Source: Neoarius graeffei
Taxonomy: Eukaryota > Chordata > Actinopteri > Siluriformes > Ariidae
DNA: 64,000 nucleotides
NCBI RefSeq assembly: GCF_027579695.1
Contig: NC_083586.1
Span: forward strand, 8,494,001-8,558,000
Direction: 5' to 3'
The translations under genes were made by a program, and so were the position numbers. How positions within the stretch are numbered: the stretch's first letter is position 1; every line of letters begins with the position of its first letter. Under the pieces are notes generated by a model. It saw nothing but the letters and a program-made list of their open reading frames with translations. It was not told where the DNA came from and did not search any database. Shown here piece by piece: positions 42,218-52,190 of this stretch.

Positions 42218-42990
42218 GGAGGAAGAGTCAAGAGACAGAAATCTTAGTTTCTCAGTCATTAGCCTGTGCTACTTGTGCTTAATAGCACTGGCTTGACTGC
42301 TTTATTGGTATTTACTAACAGTACTGATGAATGCTACACAGGCTGGAAGGTGACTGCACTGCCACGCTGAGCCACGGGTAAGCTAGCGTTGGCCTTCCCT
42401 AATACTACTGATGAATGCTACACCAGCTGGAAGAAGAAGCCTTTTATTTATCACATGCACACTCAAGCACAGTGAAATATTTCCTTTGCATTTAACCCAT
42501 CTGAAACAGTAAACATACTTGTACACACAAGTGAGCAATGAGCACACACATACCCAGAGCAGTGGGCAGCTATGCTACAGTGCCCAGGGAGCAGCTGGGG
42601 ACGAGGTGTCTTGCTAAAGGGCACTTCAGCCCAACTTTCAGGCCATGGCTTCCCCATGTTAACCGAGGTGACTGCACTGCCGAGTTGACAGTGCCAACTC
42701 ATGGGTAAGCTAGAGTTGGTCTTCGAGAATGCTGATATGAAGAGAGTGTGCATGGATAATAATAATATGGAAGAAGAGTCTGGAGACAGAAATCTTAGTT
42801 TCTTGGTCGTTAGCCTGTGCTATTTGCTCTCGATAGCACAGGCTTGAGTGTTTTATTAACATTCGCTAACACTACTGATGAACACTACACCAACTGGAAG
42901 GTGACTGCACTGCCACACTGACAGCGCCAACTCATGGGTAAGCTAGCATTGGCCTTCAAGAATGTTGATATGAAGAGTGTGTGCATGTAT
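42218..42990. repeat. diverged tandem duplication split by a 230-bp repeat
   Basis: The sequence GAGACAGAAATCTTAGTTTCT to TGGAAGGTGACTGCACTGCC occurs near 42230-42360 and again near 42783-42915, roughly 550 bp apart. The shorter motif GTGACTGCACTGCC with GGGTAAGCTAG occurs three times. The unit at 42434-42666 is a separate interspersed repeat inserted between GCTGGAAG and GTGACTG. Confidence 0.7.
42434..42666 (-). repeat. interspersed repeat (unclassified, SINE-like)
   Basis: It starts AAGCCTTTTATTTATCACAT and contains AGTGAAATATTTCCTTTGC, ATTTAACCCATCTGAAAC, CCAGAGCAGTGGGCAGC and GGTGTCTTGCTAAAGGGCA. I recall this as a common fish repeat, usually read on the opposite strand, but cannot name it. 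Confidence 0.5.
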
Positions 42991-43144
42991 AATTATAATA
43001 ATATTCACTGGCTTTTTTTCAAGGTCTATCAGATATATTCTATTCAGTGAGCATGATATTGAACTCTTCTTTGACTCATTCAAGATCATGCTAGCTCAGT
43101 GGAATATATATCATATGTCACTCACTGCCAGCCAATATTATATA

Positions 43145-44754
43145 CAGTGGTGCTTGAAAGTTTGTGAACCCTTTAGAATTTTCTATATTTCTGCATAAAT
43201 ATGACCTAAAATATCATCAGATTTTCACACAAGTCCTAAAAGTAGATAAAGAGAACCCAGTTAAACAAATGAGATAAAAATATTATACTTGGTCATTTAT
43301 TTATTGAGGAAAATGATCCAATATTACATATCTGTGAGTGGGAAAAGTATGTGAACCTTTGTTTTCAGTATCTGGTGTGACCCCCTTGTGCAGCAATAAC
43401 TGCAACTAAACATTTCTGGTAACTGTTGATCAGTCCTGCACACCGGCTTGGAGGAATTTTAGCCCATTCCTCCATACAGAACAGCTTCAACTCTGGGATG
43501 TTGGTGGGTTTCCTCACATGAACTGCTCACTTCAGGTCCTTCCACAACATTTCGATTGGATTAAGGTCAGGACTTTGACTTGGCCATTCCAAAACATTAA
43601 CTTTATTCTTCTTTAACCATTCTTTGGTAGAATGACTTGTATGCTTAGGGTTGCTGTCTTGCTTCATGACTCACCTTCTCTTGAGATTTAGTTCATGGAC
43701 AGATGTCCTGATATTTTCCTTTAGAATTTGCTGGTATAATTCAGAATTCCTTGTTCCAACAATGATGGCAAACCATCCTGGCCCAGATGCAGCAAAACAG
43801 GCCCAAACCATGATACTACCACCACCATGTTTCACAGAAGGGAAAAGGTTCTTATGTTGGAATGCAGTGCTTTCCTTTCTCCAAACATAACGCTTCTCAT
43901 TTAAACCAAAAAGTTCTATTTTGATCTCATCTGTCCACAAAACATTTTTCCAATAGCCTTCTGGCTTGTCCACATGATCTTTAGCAAACTGCAGATGAGC
44001 AGCAATGTTCTTTTTGGAGAGCAGTGGCTTTCTCCTTGCAACCCTGCCATGCACACCATTGTTGTTCAGTGTTCTCCTGATGGTGGACTCATGAACATTG
44101 GCTAATGTTAATGTGAGAGAGGTCTTCAGTTGCTTAGAAGTTACCTTGGGGTCCTTTGTGACCTCACCGACTATTACACACCTTGCTCATGGAGTGATCT
44201 TTGTTGGTCGACCACTCCTGGGGAGGGTAACAATGGTCTTGAATATCCTCCATTTGTACACAATCTGTCTGACTGTGGATTGGTGTAGTCCAAACTCTTT
44301 AGAGATGGTTTTGTAACCTTTTCCAGCCTGATGAGCATCAACAACGCTTTTTCTGAGGTCCTCAGAAATCTCCTTTGTTCGTGTCATGATACACTTCCAC
44401 AAACATGTGTTGTGAAGATCAGACTTTGATAGATCCCTGTTCTTTAAATAAAACAGGGTGCCCACTCACACCTGATTGTCATCCCATTGAATGAAAACAC
44501 CTGACTCTAATTTCACCTTCAAATTAACTGCTAATCCTAGAGGTTCACATACTTTTGTCACTCACAGATATGTAATATTGGATCATTTTCCTCAATAAAT
44601 AAGTGACCAAGTATAATATTTTTGTCTCATTTGTTTAACTGGGTTCTCTTTATCTACTTTTAGGACTTGTGTGAAAATATGATGATGTTTTAGGTCAGAT
44701 TTATGCAGAAATATAGGAAATTCTAAAGGGTTCACAAACTTTCAAGCACCACTG
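43145..44754 (-). mobile_element. Tc1 element D, complete ends
   Basis: Inverted repeats start CAGTGGTGCTTGAAAG on both sides and extend about 210 bp including inner binding-site copies. TA dinucleotides at 43143-43144 and 44755-44756 flank it. The size (1.61 kb) is normal for Tc1. The transposase is on the reverse strand and decayed. Confidence 0.93.
43370..44465 (-). pseudogene. Tc1-D transposase
   Basis: On the reverse strand: KEISEDLRKSVVDAHQAGKGYKTISKEFGLHQSTVRQIVYKW (first HTH), RSGRPTKIT (linker), then after a frame change VHGRVARRKPLLSKKNIAAHLQFAKDH, YWKNVLWTDEIKIELFG (first Asp), SIMVWACFAASGPG, and after further breaks [15 protein letters not shown] and [20 protein letters not shown] (Glu). 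The N in DSNPKH and the order are the usual DD34E Tc1 arrangement. At least three stops or frameshifts are present (near 44185, 43670 and 43500). Confidence 0.88.
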
Positions 44755-44756
44755 TA

Positions 44757-45120
44757 AATATGTCACTCAGAGCTGTAATGTATTCTGCATGAAAAATATG
44801 AGTTTTTCAAGACAAGAAGATAAACTTCATATCTTCAATCCAACATGTGATTTTCTTTTTATTTTATAGACACATTCACAAACAAAAAGTACACAAATTT
44901 ATCAAAACAATTCATCAATTTCCTCACGAGCGAGGGTATTGGAAAATATGTCATGGTTGTGGTTCTTGATGTCCCGGGTGTAGCTCGTATGAAAAATACA
45001 ATTGGTGGATTTCCCAGTAAAACACCTGTGTCTATGTAATTTATATATTTATAGATTGTAATTTATTATATACATATATACACACACATTATATATGTAT
45101 ATGTACATATACACACACAT

Positions 45121-45128
<8 letters not shown>
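44757..45128. other. AT-rich non-coding stretch
   Basis: No gene is visible. TATATAC/ACACAC-rich sequence leads into a (TA)n tract. Confidence 0.6.

Positions 45129-45186
<58 letters not shown>
45129..45186. repeat. (TA)n microsatellite
   Basis: An almost pure TA run ends exactly where the gypsy LTR starts (TGTGGCAG). Confidence 0.9.
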
Positions 45187-45189
<3 letters not shown>

Positions 45190-45368
45190 GGCAGTGGGGG
45201 CGTGGTCAAGCACCGGTCTGTGACCGGAGGGCAGAGTCAAGGAAGGTAAGTGGCAGAATCACTACACCTGAGGTCAATTAACCTGTGTTTGTGTGTCTTC
45301 CCAGTGACCGCGCCCTATTTAAGGAGAGAGAGAGCAGAGGAAAAGGGCTCTCTCCTGAACCAGACGAC

Positions 45369-45407
<39 letters not shown>

Positions 45408-45526
45408 CGAGAGCGAGCATGGAAGAGAGTAATTTTGCATCTGAAAAGAACAAAATAAAACAGTTATTTAACTTTATTCTGGCCTGCCGTCTTTCTGTGC
45501 TCCTCCCCCTCCTACGAACTGCTACA
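45187..45526 (+). repeat. Gmr1-like 5' LTR
   Basis: It begins TGTGGCAGTGGGGGCG and ends GAACTGCTACA. A promoter-like CTATTTAAGGAG is at about 45313-45324. A (GT)n tract lies at about 45370-45400. The AATAAA-type signal is AAAATAAAACAG near 45451. TGGTGCTGAAACCCGG just after the LTR is the probable primer-binding site. Confidence 0.82.
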
Positions 45527-45570
45527 GTGGTGCTGAAACCCGGAACTGAGCACAGGAAAAGAACAGCCCC

Positions 45571-46560
45571 ATGGAGTCCTCCCCCTTCGCAGACCTGGTC
45601 CACACCCTCGCCACGGCCCAGCAGAGCCAGCACCAGGCGCTAATCACCCTCCGGAAGGAGCAAGAGCACCGGTTTGAGGCCCTGGTGCTGGCGCAGCAGG
45701 AAGATCGACAGGCATTCCGGCACCTCCTCGCTTCGGCAGGGTCCACCATCTCCACTGCCATGGGCCCTTCTTCCCTTACCCTAACTAAGATGGGCCCGCA
45801 TGACGACCCTGAGGCCTTCCTCATGCTCTTCAAGCAGGCAGCAGAGGCCTCGAGCTGACTGGTGGAATAGCACGCGGCGCACCTCCTTCCCCTGCTAACG
45901 GGTGAGGTGCAGCTGGCCGCACAACAGCTCCCCACCAACCGCCAGCTGGCCTACGTGGACCTTCGCCGGGCCATCCTCCAGTGGGTGGGGCGCACCACCG
46001 AACAGCAGCGACAGCGCTTCTGTGCTCTGCATCTGGAGGAAGTCGGCCTGCTGTTCGCGTTTCGCCAGCAGCTCCAGGATGCCTGCTGGTGGTGGTTGAG
46101 GGCCGACAACCGCGACGCCAAGGGAATCATCAATCAGGTGGTGCTGGAGCAGTTCATTGCCCGCTGACCAGAGGAACCACAAAGTGGGTCCAGTGCCACC
46201 ACCCGGCATCGCTGGATCAGGCCATCGAGTTGGTGGAGGACCAGTTGGTGGCTGTTTTGACGGTAGGACAGCAGACATCCTCTTCTTTCCTCTCCTCTCT
46301 CTTTCCCCCTCTCTCCTCCTGTGTCTCGTCCTCGCCCCGTTCCCCCACCGCAGAGGCGGGGGCCACCCCCACCCCAGCTGGCCCACCACACCCGCAGTGC
46401 CCTCCCATTTTTCCCTTCTGTGTCTGTCTCCCCCCCCCCCAGGTGAGTGAGCCCCAGAGCACCGGTGCAGAGAGGAAGCCTGGGCCAGTTTGCTGGTGCT
46501 GCGGGGACCCGGGCCACCTCCAACAGCAGTACTCGGCAATGGAAGTGGGCGCGGTGGTTC
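45571..46560 (+). pseudogene. gag: Gmr1-like Gag with SCAN-like capsid domain
   Basis: From ATG 45571: a coiled helical start (LATAQQSQHQALITLRKEQEHRFEAL), then MGPHDDPEAFLMLFKQAAEASS, a TGA, and LLPLLTGEVQLAAQQLP, RAILQWVGRTTEQQRQRF, FRQQLQDACWWWLRADN. This is the capsid C-terminal fold from which vertebrate SCAN domains were derived. A frameshift follows at about 46165. The zinc knuckle CWCCGDPGHLQQQY has Tyr in place of the last Cys. Gag would assemble particles, but this copy cannot produce it. Confidence 0.8.
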
Positions 46561-46599
46561 GGATCCCCGATGCGCCAGGAGCCGCTCTCGATCAGGCCA

Positions 46600-46886
46600 G
46601 AGCTTATCGCATACTGGTGAGTATCCAAGGGGATACATATCAGGCGTTGGTGGACTCTGGCTGTAATCAGACCTCAATTCACCAAAGCCTGGTGAAAGAC
46701 AAGGCATTGGGGGGAGCACAGGGGGTGAAGGTGTTGTGTGTGCACGGGGACGTTCACAGCTACCCTTTAGTGTCGGTCCACATTTTTTTCAGAGGGGAAA
46801 AATTTAGAGTAAAGGCGGGGGTTAATCCTCGCCTCACCCACTCGATAATTTTGGGGACTGATTGGCCAGGATTTGGGGAGTTATGA
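46600..46886 (+). pseudogene. Gmr1-like protease
   Basis: The reading YRILVSIQGDTYQALVDSGCNQTSIHQSLV contains the aspartic protease active-site motif DSG (VDSG at about 46650). HGDVHSYPLV and IILGTDWPGFGEL correspond to the C-terminal half of the retropepsin fold. The frame then shifts, so protease and integrase are not in one frame. Confidence 0.75.
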
Positions 46887-47095
46887 GTCATTTAGTGAAG
46901 AGTGGGTCCTGCCATAGTTCAGCAGGGGGAGGTCCCGGTGTCACATTGATGGGAGCAGCTGTCACAGAGCCATCTACGTCATCTCCGCGTCAGAGTGAGG
47001 AGATGCAGGCTCCTCCTCCGTCTCTCGGGGAATCCCTTGCGGATTTTCTGTTAGAGCAATTGTGAGATGAGACTCTGCGACATGCGTTTGACCAA

Positions 47096-47809
47096 GTGAG
47101 AGTAATCAATGGTCAAACGCTCCAGCCAAACGCCACCCCGTCCTTCCCCTATTTTTCTATTATGAAGGATAGGTTATACCGAGTGACGCAAGACACTCAG
47201 ACTAAAGAGCAAGTCACACAGCTTTTGATTCCAAAGAGCTGCTGGGAATTGCTATTCCAGGCGGCTCACTTTAATCCCATGGCTGGACACTTAGGGCAGG
47301 ATAAAACACTAGCCCAACTAATGGCCCGGTTCTATTGGCCAGGGATTCGTGGCGATGTCCGTAGGTAGTGTACGGCGTGCCGCGAATGCCGGTTAGTAAA
47401 TCCAGCGGCCATTCCAAAAGCGCCTTTGCGCCCTCTCCCATTAATTGATACCCCGTTCGAAAGAATTGGGATGGATCTTGTTGGGCCATTAGATCGGTCA
47501 ACACGAGGGTACCGCCTTATTTTAGTTTTGGTGGACTATGCAATGCGATACCTGGAAGCAGTGCCTCTTCACAATATCTCAGCACGCAGTATTACGGAAG
47601 CGCTCTTCCGCGTCATCTCCCGAGTTGGAATCCCAAAAGAGATTCTGACTGACCAAGGCACCTCGTTTATGTCATGTACACTGAATGAACTGTATGTGCT
47701 ATTAGGTATTAAGCCGATCCGCACCAGCGTGTATCACCCACAAATGGACAGTTTAGTTGAACAGTTCAATCACACCCTCAAGAATATAATTAAAAAAAAT
47801 CGTAAGTGA
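47096..47809 (+). pseudogene. Gmr1-like integrase (upstream of RT)
   Basis: The domain shows the HHCC finger (HFNPMAGHLGQDKTLAQLM, then CTACREC after a TAG that replaces Trp at 47366-47368), the core MDLVGPLDRSTRGYRLILVLVDY (first Asp), LTDQGTSFMS (second Asp) and YHPQMDSLVEQFN (Glu). It inserts the cDNA into the chromosome. It lies before the reverse transcriptase, the reverse of the usual gypsy order. The C-terminal part is lost in a deletion at about 47840. Confidence 0.83.
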
Positions 47810-47839
47810 GGACACACGTAATTGGGATAAATGGCTCGA

Positions 47840-48562
47840 TCGACTAGGCACGGCTCGCTTTTACTCGACACTGGATTTGACAAAGGGTTATTGGCAGATC
47901 CCCTTGACTCCATTATCCCGAGAAAAAACGGCCTTTTCCACACCATTCGGCTTACACCAGTTTGTCACACTTCCTTTTGGGCTGTTTGGGGTGCCCGCTA
48001 TGTTCCAGCGGCTGATGGATAGGGTCCTCCGCCCCCATGCCACCTATGCGGCCGCGTACCTCAACAACATCATAATTTATAGTAATGACTGGCCGCGGCA
48101 CCTACAACACCTGAGGGCCGTCCTTAGGTCGCTGAGGTGGGCAGGTCTCACAGCCAACCTGAAGAAGTGTGCGATTGGGCAGGTGGAAGTACAGTATCTG
48201 GGCTTCCACTTGGGCAATGGGCAGGTGCGTCCACAAATTAACAAGACAGCAGCAATTGCGGCATGCCCGAGGCCCAAGACCAAAAAGGGGGTGAGACAGT
48301 TCCTGGGGCTGGCTGGCTACTATCGTAGGTTTATACCTAATTATTTGGACGTCACCAGCCTGCTGACTGATCTCACTAAAAAGGGGGCACCAGATCCGGT
48401 CCAGTGGACGGAGCAATGCCAGCGGGCTTTCTCTGAGGTGAAGGCTGCACTGTGCAGGGGGCCACTGTTACACTCCCCTGACTTTTCTCTCCCTTTTATG
48501 TTACAGATGGATGCATCAGACAGAGGGCTGGGGGCTGTTTTGTCCCAGGAGGTGGAGGACCG
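47840..48562 (+). pseudogene. Gmr1-like reverse transcriptase and RNase H start
   Basis: After the deletion point, the reading is LDTGFDKG / MTKGYWQIPLTPLSREKTAF, FGLHQFVTLPFGLFGVPAMFQRLMD, AAYLNNIIIYSNDW, NLKKCAIGQVEVQYLGFHLG, KKGVRQFLGLAGYYRRFIPNY and the RNase H start LQMDASDRGLGAVLSQEVED. The catalytic YLDD is YLNN here: both catalytic Asp residues are changed to Asn, each by a single G-to-A. The domain would therefore be inactive even if translated. The copy ends abruptly in RNase H. Confidence 0.85.
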
Positions 48563-48585
48563 ACTTTTTTGGAATTGGGGTTGTA
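48563..48585 (-). mobile_element. Tc1 terminal fragment
   Basis: TTTTTTGGAATTGGGGTTGTA matches the outer end of the Tc1-A inverted repeat (TTTTTTGGAATCGGGCTTGTA at about 16370). Only the tip is left, at the breakpoint of the Gmr1-like element. Confidence 0.6.
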
Positions 48586-49770
48586 GATTCTGGCTAGTTA
48601 TTAATAATTAATAATTAATTACCTAATGTTTTGGGGTGAAATAGAAAAGATAAACAATCTGGCCTTCCATTTGTTTTGATTAGCACAATCAGCTGCTTTA
48701 CTAAATGATTAATGATTTCTTTTTTTTTCTTTTTTTCCAAATTAGTTTAATAAGTGTTTGGGTGAGTGCCGATCTGTCATAATTATTCCTGTCCCCTGGC
48801 CTTCATTTGCAGGAGAACTTCATGTCCAATAAATCAATATTAACTTGGCCTTCCTAATCCCTACATATTGCACTTCACAGAGTATGCTTTTTTTTTCTTT
48901 TTACAACCTGTGAAGTGCACAGTGCACACAGCTACTATAGTTTTTTTTAGCTATTTCTTTCATAGTACAAAATATATTTATTAAAAGAAAGGAAGGAAGG
49001 AAGGAAGGAAGGAAGGAAGGAAGGAAGGTTTTTCTTCTACATCATTGGTATTTATATTTGCTTATTTGTATGTTGTTACAAGTTTGTTAAACTCTCACTG
49101 TTGTTTTATTAACTTCCTGGTGTATGTCTTTTCACATATAATAATAAATAAGTTAGCCAGCTGATGAAAAAATAAAATAAAATAAAATAAAATAAAATAA
49201 AATAAAATAAAATAGAGGAATAATCTTACTATTCAGGTTTATGATTCGGTATTCATTTTTATCCATGTTACCATCCAATTTTTGTGGCTACTGCCTCACA
49301 TAAAAGCTGTAGCCACTATATCATCATGTTGTAAGAAAGTAAGAATGAGTTTAACAATTGTGCACTGTGCATGCACATATGCATACACATGTTCCGATTA
49401 AAATGGCTGGTGAGTGTATACAATTTGGTTCACCACTCGAAATAAATGGCCTAGACTAAAGAAATCTCTTTCAGACATGTTTATGCTTATTACCGAGGGA
49501 AAGTGCATTCCGATTTTAAAATATAGTCCAGGTTGTACCCCTTTCCTTGCCTTCTTCAGCCAGTGGTCCTATGTGTGATGTAGATGTGATGCACTTCCAA
49601 GTTGTTACAGGAAGTTGTCTGATTTTTAAATGGTTCATTTTTGGATTAAGCTTCATTTTTGTGGCTACTGCCTCATAGAGTAAATAAATATGCTATATTT
49701 ACTCTATAGACATAGTATCAGAAAGCAAATTTTATTTATAAGCAGTAGCCATATGTCCCCGTAGGATACC
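48586..49770. other. AT-rich non-coding stretch with microsatellites
   Basis: No coding region is recognised. A (GGAA)n tract is at about 48988-49027 and an (AAAAT)n tract at about 49169-49214. The phrase TTTTTGTGGCTACTGCCTCA occurs twice (about 49277 and 49658), indicating a diverged internal duplication. Confidence 0.6.
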
Positions 49771-49772
49771 TA

Positions 49773-50079
49773 CAGTGGTGCTTGAAAGTTTGTGAATCCT
49801 TTAGAATTTTCTATATTTCTGCGTAAATATGACCGAAAACAACATCAGATTTTCACACAAGCCCTAAAAGTAGATAAAGAGAACCCAGTTAAACAAATGA
49901 GACAAAAAAATTATACTTGGTCATTCATTTATTGAGGAAAATGATCCACTATTACATATCTGTGAGTGGCAAAAGTATGTGAACCTCTTGGATTAGCAGT
50001 TAATTTAAAAAGTGAAATTAGAGTCAGATGTTTTCAATCAATGGGATGACAATCAGGTGTGAGTGGGCACCCTGTTGCA
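49773..50079 (+). mobile_element. Tc1-D terminal fragment (one end only)
   Basis: It starts CAGTGGTGCTTGAAAG after a TA and is the reverse complement of the right end of Tc1-D (44455-44754). It stops at CACCCTGTT, before the transposase gene. No matching second end is present. Confidence 0.85.
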
Positions 50080-50598
50080 TCTCCATCCTTGACTCTTGTA
50101 TGCTGCTTAAATCGGAATAAAAATATATATTTTTGAGAGTTAAAATCGACTACAAATTTGGCATTCGAGCTGCCCTGCTGAGCCAGTCAGCCCTGAGTGT
50201 GTGATGTCCCAGCGTTAACCGGTTTTAAGGCTGAGGCCTTTGACAGCTATAGACCAAAGTCATATAAATAAAAATTCATGGTGAAAGTAAGAAATACCAT
50301 AACTGACTTGCTCAACTAAGACTGATTTGACTTCATTGATTGTGGGTTGACTCTCATTAAAACAGGATAGGTGTTATAACTTATGCAACATACATGTATA
50401 TGCATGCATTTTCACTGATAAAACATAAAAGGCTAGTTAAATCAGATGAACTGAGACAATCACATTCTGAAGTAAATTAAATAATCTTATACTGGAAACT
50501 TAAACACATAATACAAGTAACATGTATCAATCTAAATGCAGGTAAACAACAAGTGTTGTTGTTTTTGTTGTTTTGTATCCAAATGAGAGTCGCTTCTT
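50080..50598. other. non-coding stretch
   Basis: No gene or known repeat is recognised. If the THAP gene below is real, downstream introns could lie here. Confidence 0.5.
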
Positions 50599-50811
50599 AC
50601 CTGTCTGTGTTCTCGCTTCTTGAAGGCCGACCTTGTGGCCGATTGTTTTGAAACAATCTGACTTTCAGTTGTTCGTTCAGTTCTCCGTTCATTCGCTTCT
50701 TCCACATAAGGGTGAGATATATATGCTGAGGCATGCATATCCAGTGGAGAAATCAGATGGCTGGTCCACTCATTCTCCATTTTCTTCATACTGAGTACTC
50801 CACCATTACTG
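50599..50811 (-). pseudogene. possible second exon of the THAP-domain gene
   Basis: On the reverse strand, MKKMENEWTSHLISPLDMHASAYISHPYVEE and SQIVSKQSATRSAFKKREHRQ form an open stretch. It ends at a consensus 5' splice site (ACAG then GTAAGAAG) at about 50600. A candidate 3' splice site (TGAGCAG) lies near 50818. I recognise no domain. The link to the THAP exon rests on position and strand only. Confidence 0.4.
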
Positions 50812-50990
50812 CTCAGATCAGGCAATTACTAAAACCTGGGACAGGACATCACTGGTTTTAGCAACAACTGTGGGGAGGTCACTGCCCGAGTGATTATATA
50901 TCCCGTCCCATCTTGGGTTTTAGTAACAACCCTTGGCTCACACTCTGGGAGAACTGGTGCAACTGAACTTACTTTCCTTTTCTTGTAGTT

Positions 50991-51251
50991 TTATTTAGTT
51001 GTTGGTACTACACGCTCTTTCAATACGGGCTTATAGCCAACGCTCCTCAACAGATCAGAGGTCTCATACGAGTTTTCAGTAAAATGTGCAGAGCAGAGGA
51101 GAGACCACTTCGTAGGCGCCCAATGTGCCCGTGAACTTCTCGCAAAACGCATCCAAATCTTTGCAGTTTGAACATTCTTGGGCCATGAATGCAATGTAAA
51201 TCCACCTTCAGTCGTGTTGCTGCACCTGCCAGTAACACATCTACGTGGCAT
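50991..51251 (-). CDS. THAP-domain protein, first exon
   Basis: The 86-residue reverse-strand frame is a complete THAP zinc finger: MPRRCVTGRCSNTTEGGFTLHSWPKN gives the first Cys pair, WAPTKWSLLCSAHF the C-x2-H pair and conserved Trp, and KERVVPT stands in for the AVPT motif at the end. THAP domains bind DNA and occur in host regulators and in P-element-type transposases. After the TAA the same frame continues NYKKRK, the usual continuation in THAP proteins, so the stop may be a decay mutation. Only this exon is clear. A host gene, a retained P-type transposase exon and a pseudogene are all possible. Confidence 0.65.
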   Translation of the reverse strand: MPRRCVTGRCSNTTEGGFTLHSWPKNVQTAKIWMRFARSSRAHWAPTKWSLLCSAHFTENSYETSDLLRSVGYKPVLKERVVPTTK

Positions 51252-51347
51252 GACGATAATTTAGCTCAAAATGGAGGATCAGAGTTGCAGTCAGCTCTGT
51301 GTTTTAGTAAAGCGGAAATGGAGATGAGACCGATAGACTTCCTGCTG

Positions 51348-51355
51348 TGACGTCA
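51348..51355 (-). promoter_or_regulatory. CRE-like site upstream of the THAP exon
   Basis: TGACGTCA, a perfect cAMP-response-element consensus, lies about 97 bp before the THAP start codon in a locally GC-richer stretch. An 8-bp match can occur by chance. Confidence 0.35.
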
Positions 51356-51359
51356 TGGC

Positions 51360-51817
51360 TGTCAAGGTCATTCACTCAGACCACAACCTATATGAATCAC
51401 TTTAATCATAAAAAGTACTATATTAGATTTATTGTTAATGCTTAAAACTATTTCTATGCCATTCTTGAGGTTTCAAGGCATTTATAAATAAAAAGTGAGG
51501 TCACAGTTCTGCGCATGTGCTTTATCTATTCATCCTAATTTATTTCTGTTTCTCTTTTCTTCTACAGTAAATATTAGTTCACATTCCATTAACAGTGACT
51601 TTCATATTCAACTGTGTGTATTGTATGTTGCATTGTAAGGGATTCTTTTTTTTTTTTGCAAAGTATTTATTTTTTTAAAGAAAATCATAACTGTAGAATA
51701 ATGGACAACTTACACACAGCACAAAACAAAAGGTGTAGACCTTACAGTGCATAACTAAGAAAATAATGTTTTAATTTAACTGCACATTTATTCTAACCCT
51801 GTCACATGGTTCAGCAT
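51360..51817. other. non-coding stretch
   Basis: AT-rich with a T-run at about 51647-51658. No recognised feature up to the end of the hAT-D element. Confidence 0.5.
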
Positions 51818-52190
51818 CAGAGCTGTGCAAAATTCAGAATTTGAGAATTTAATTCAATTCAATGAATGAATTGGAATTTGAAATGAATTGGCTCCACCCC
51901 ACAGGATGTTGAATTGGAAATTTAATTGGAATTACAGGAAGTGGAATTAAATTCACTGCAATCCAGAGAAATTCATTATAATCATGCATCAGGAAGAATG
52001 TCTTACTTTTGACATACATTTTGCTTCCAAATGGAGATAATTACATCCTACATACTAGAAACGCAGTACAAACACTAAAATTAAGCATAAGTTCCCTTCA
52101 TGTTGAATAATTAGCAATATTTTCATTTCAAAATTATCAAATGGCACAATGTTGTGGTAAATGCAATTGTCATTTAATAAATTACTTAAT

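Larger units (their letters stand above)
45187..48562 (+). mobile_element. Gmr1-like Ty3/gypsy retrotransposon, 3' truncated
   Basis: A 340-bp 5' LTR is followed by a SCAN-like Gag, protease, integrase, and only then reverse transcriptase and RNase H. This copia-like pol order defines Gmr1-type elements of deuterostomes. The 3' LTR is missing because the sequence breaks off in RNase H at a Tc1 end (48563). A deletion joins integrase and RT directly. Confidence 0.85.

Noticed and set aside
45895-46719. 274-codon reverse-strand ORF over the Gmr1 gag region
   Set aside because: It mirrors the GC-rich gag and protease code. The forward strand shows clear Gag and retropepsin motifs.
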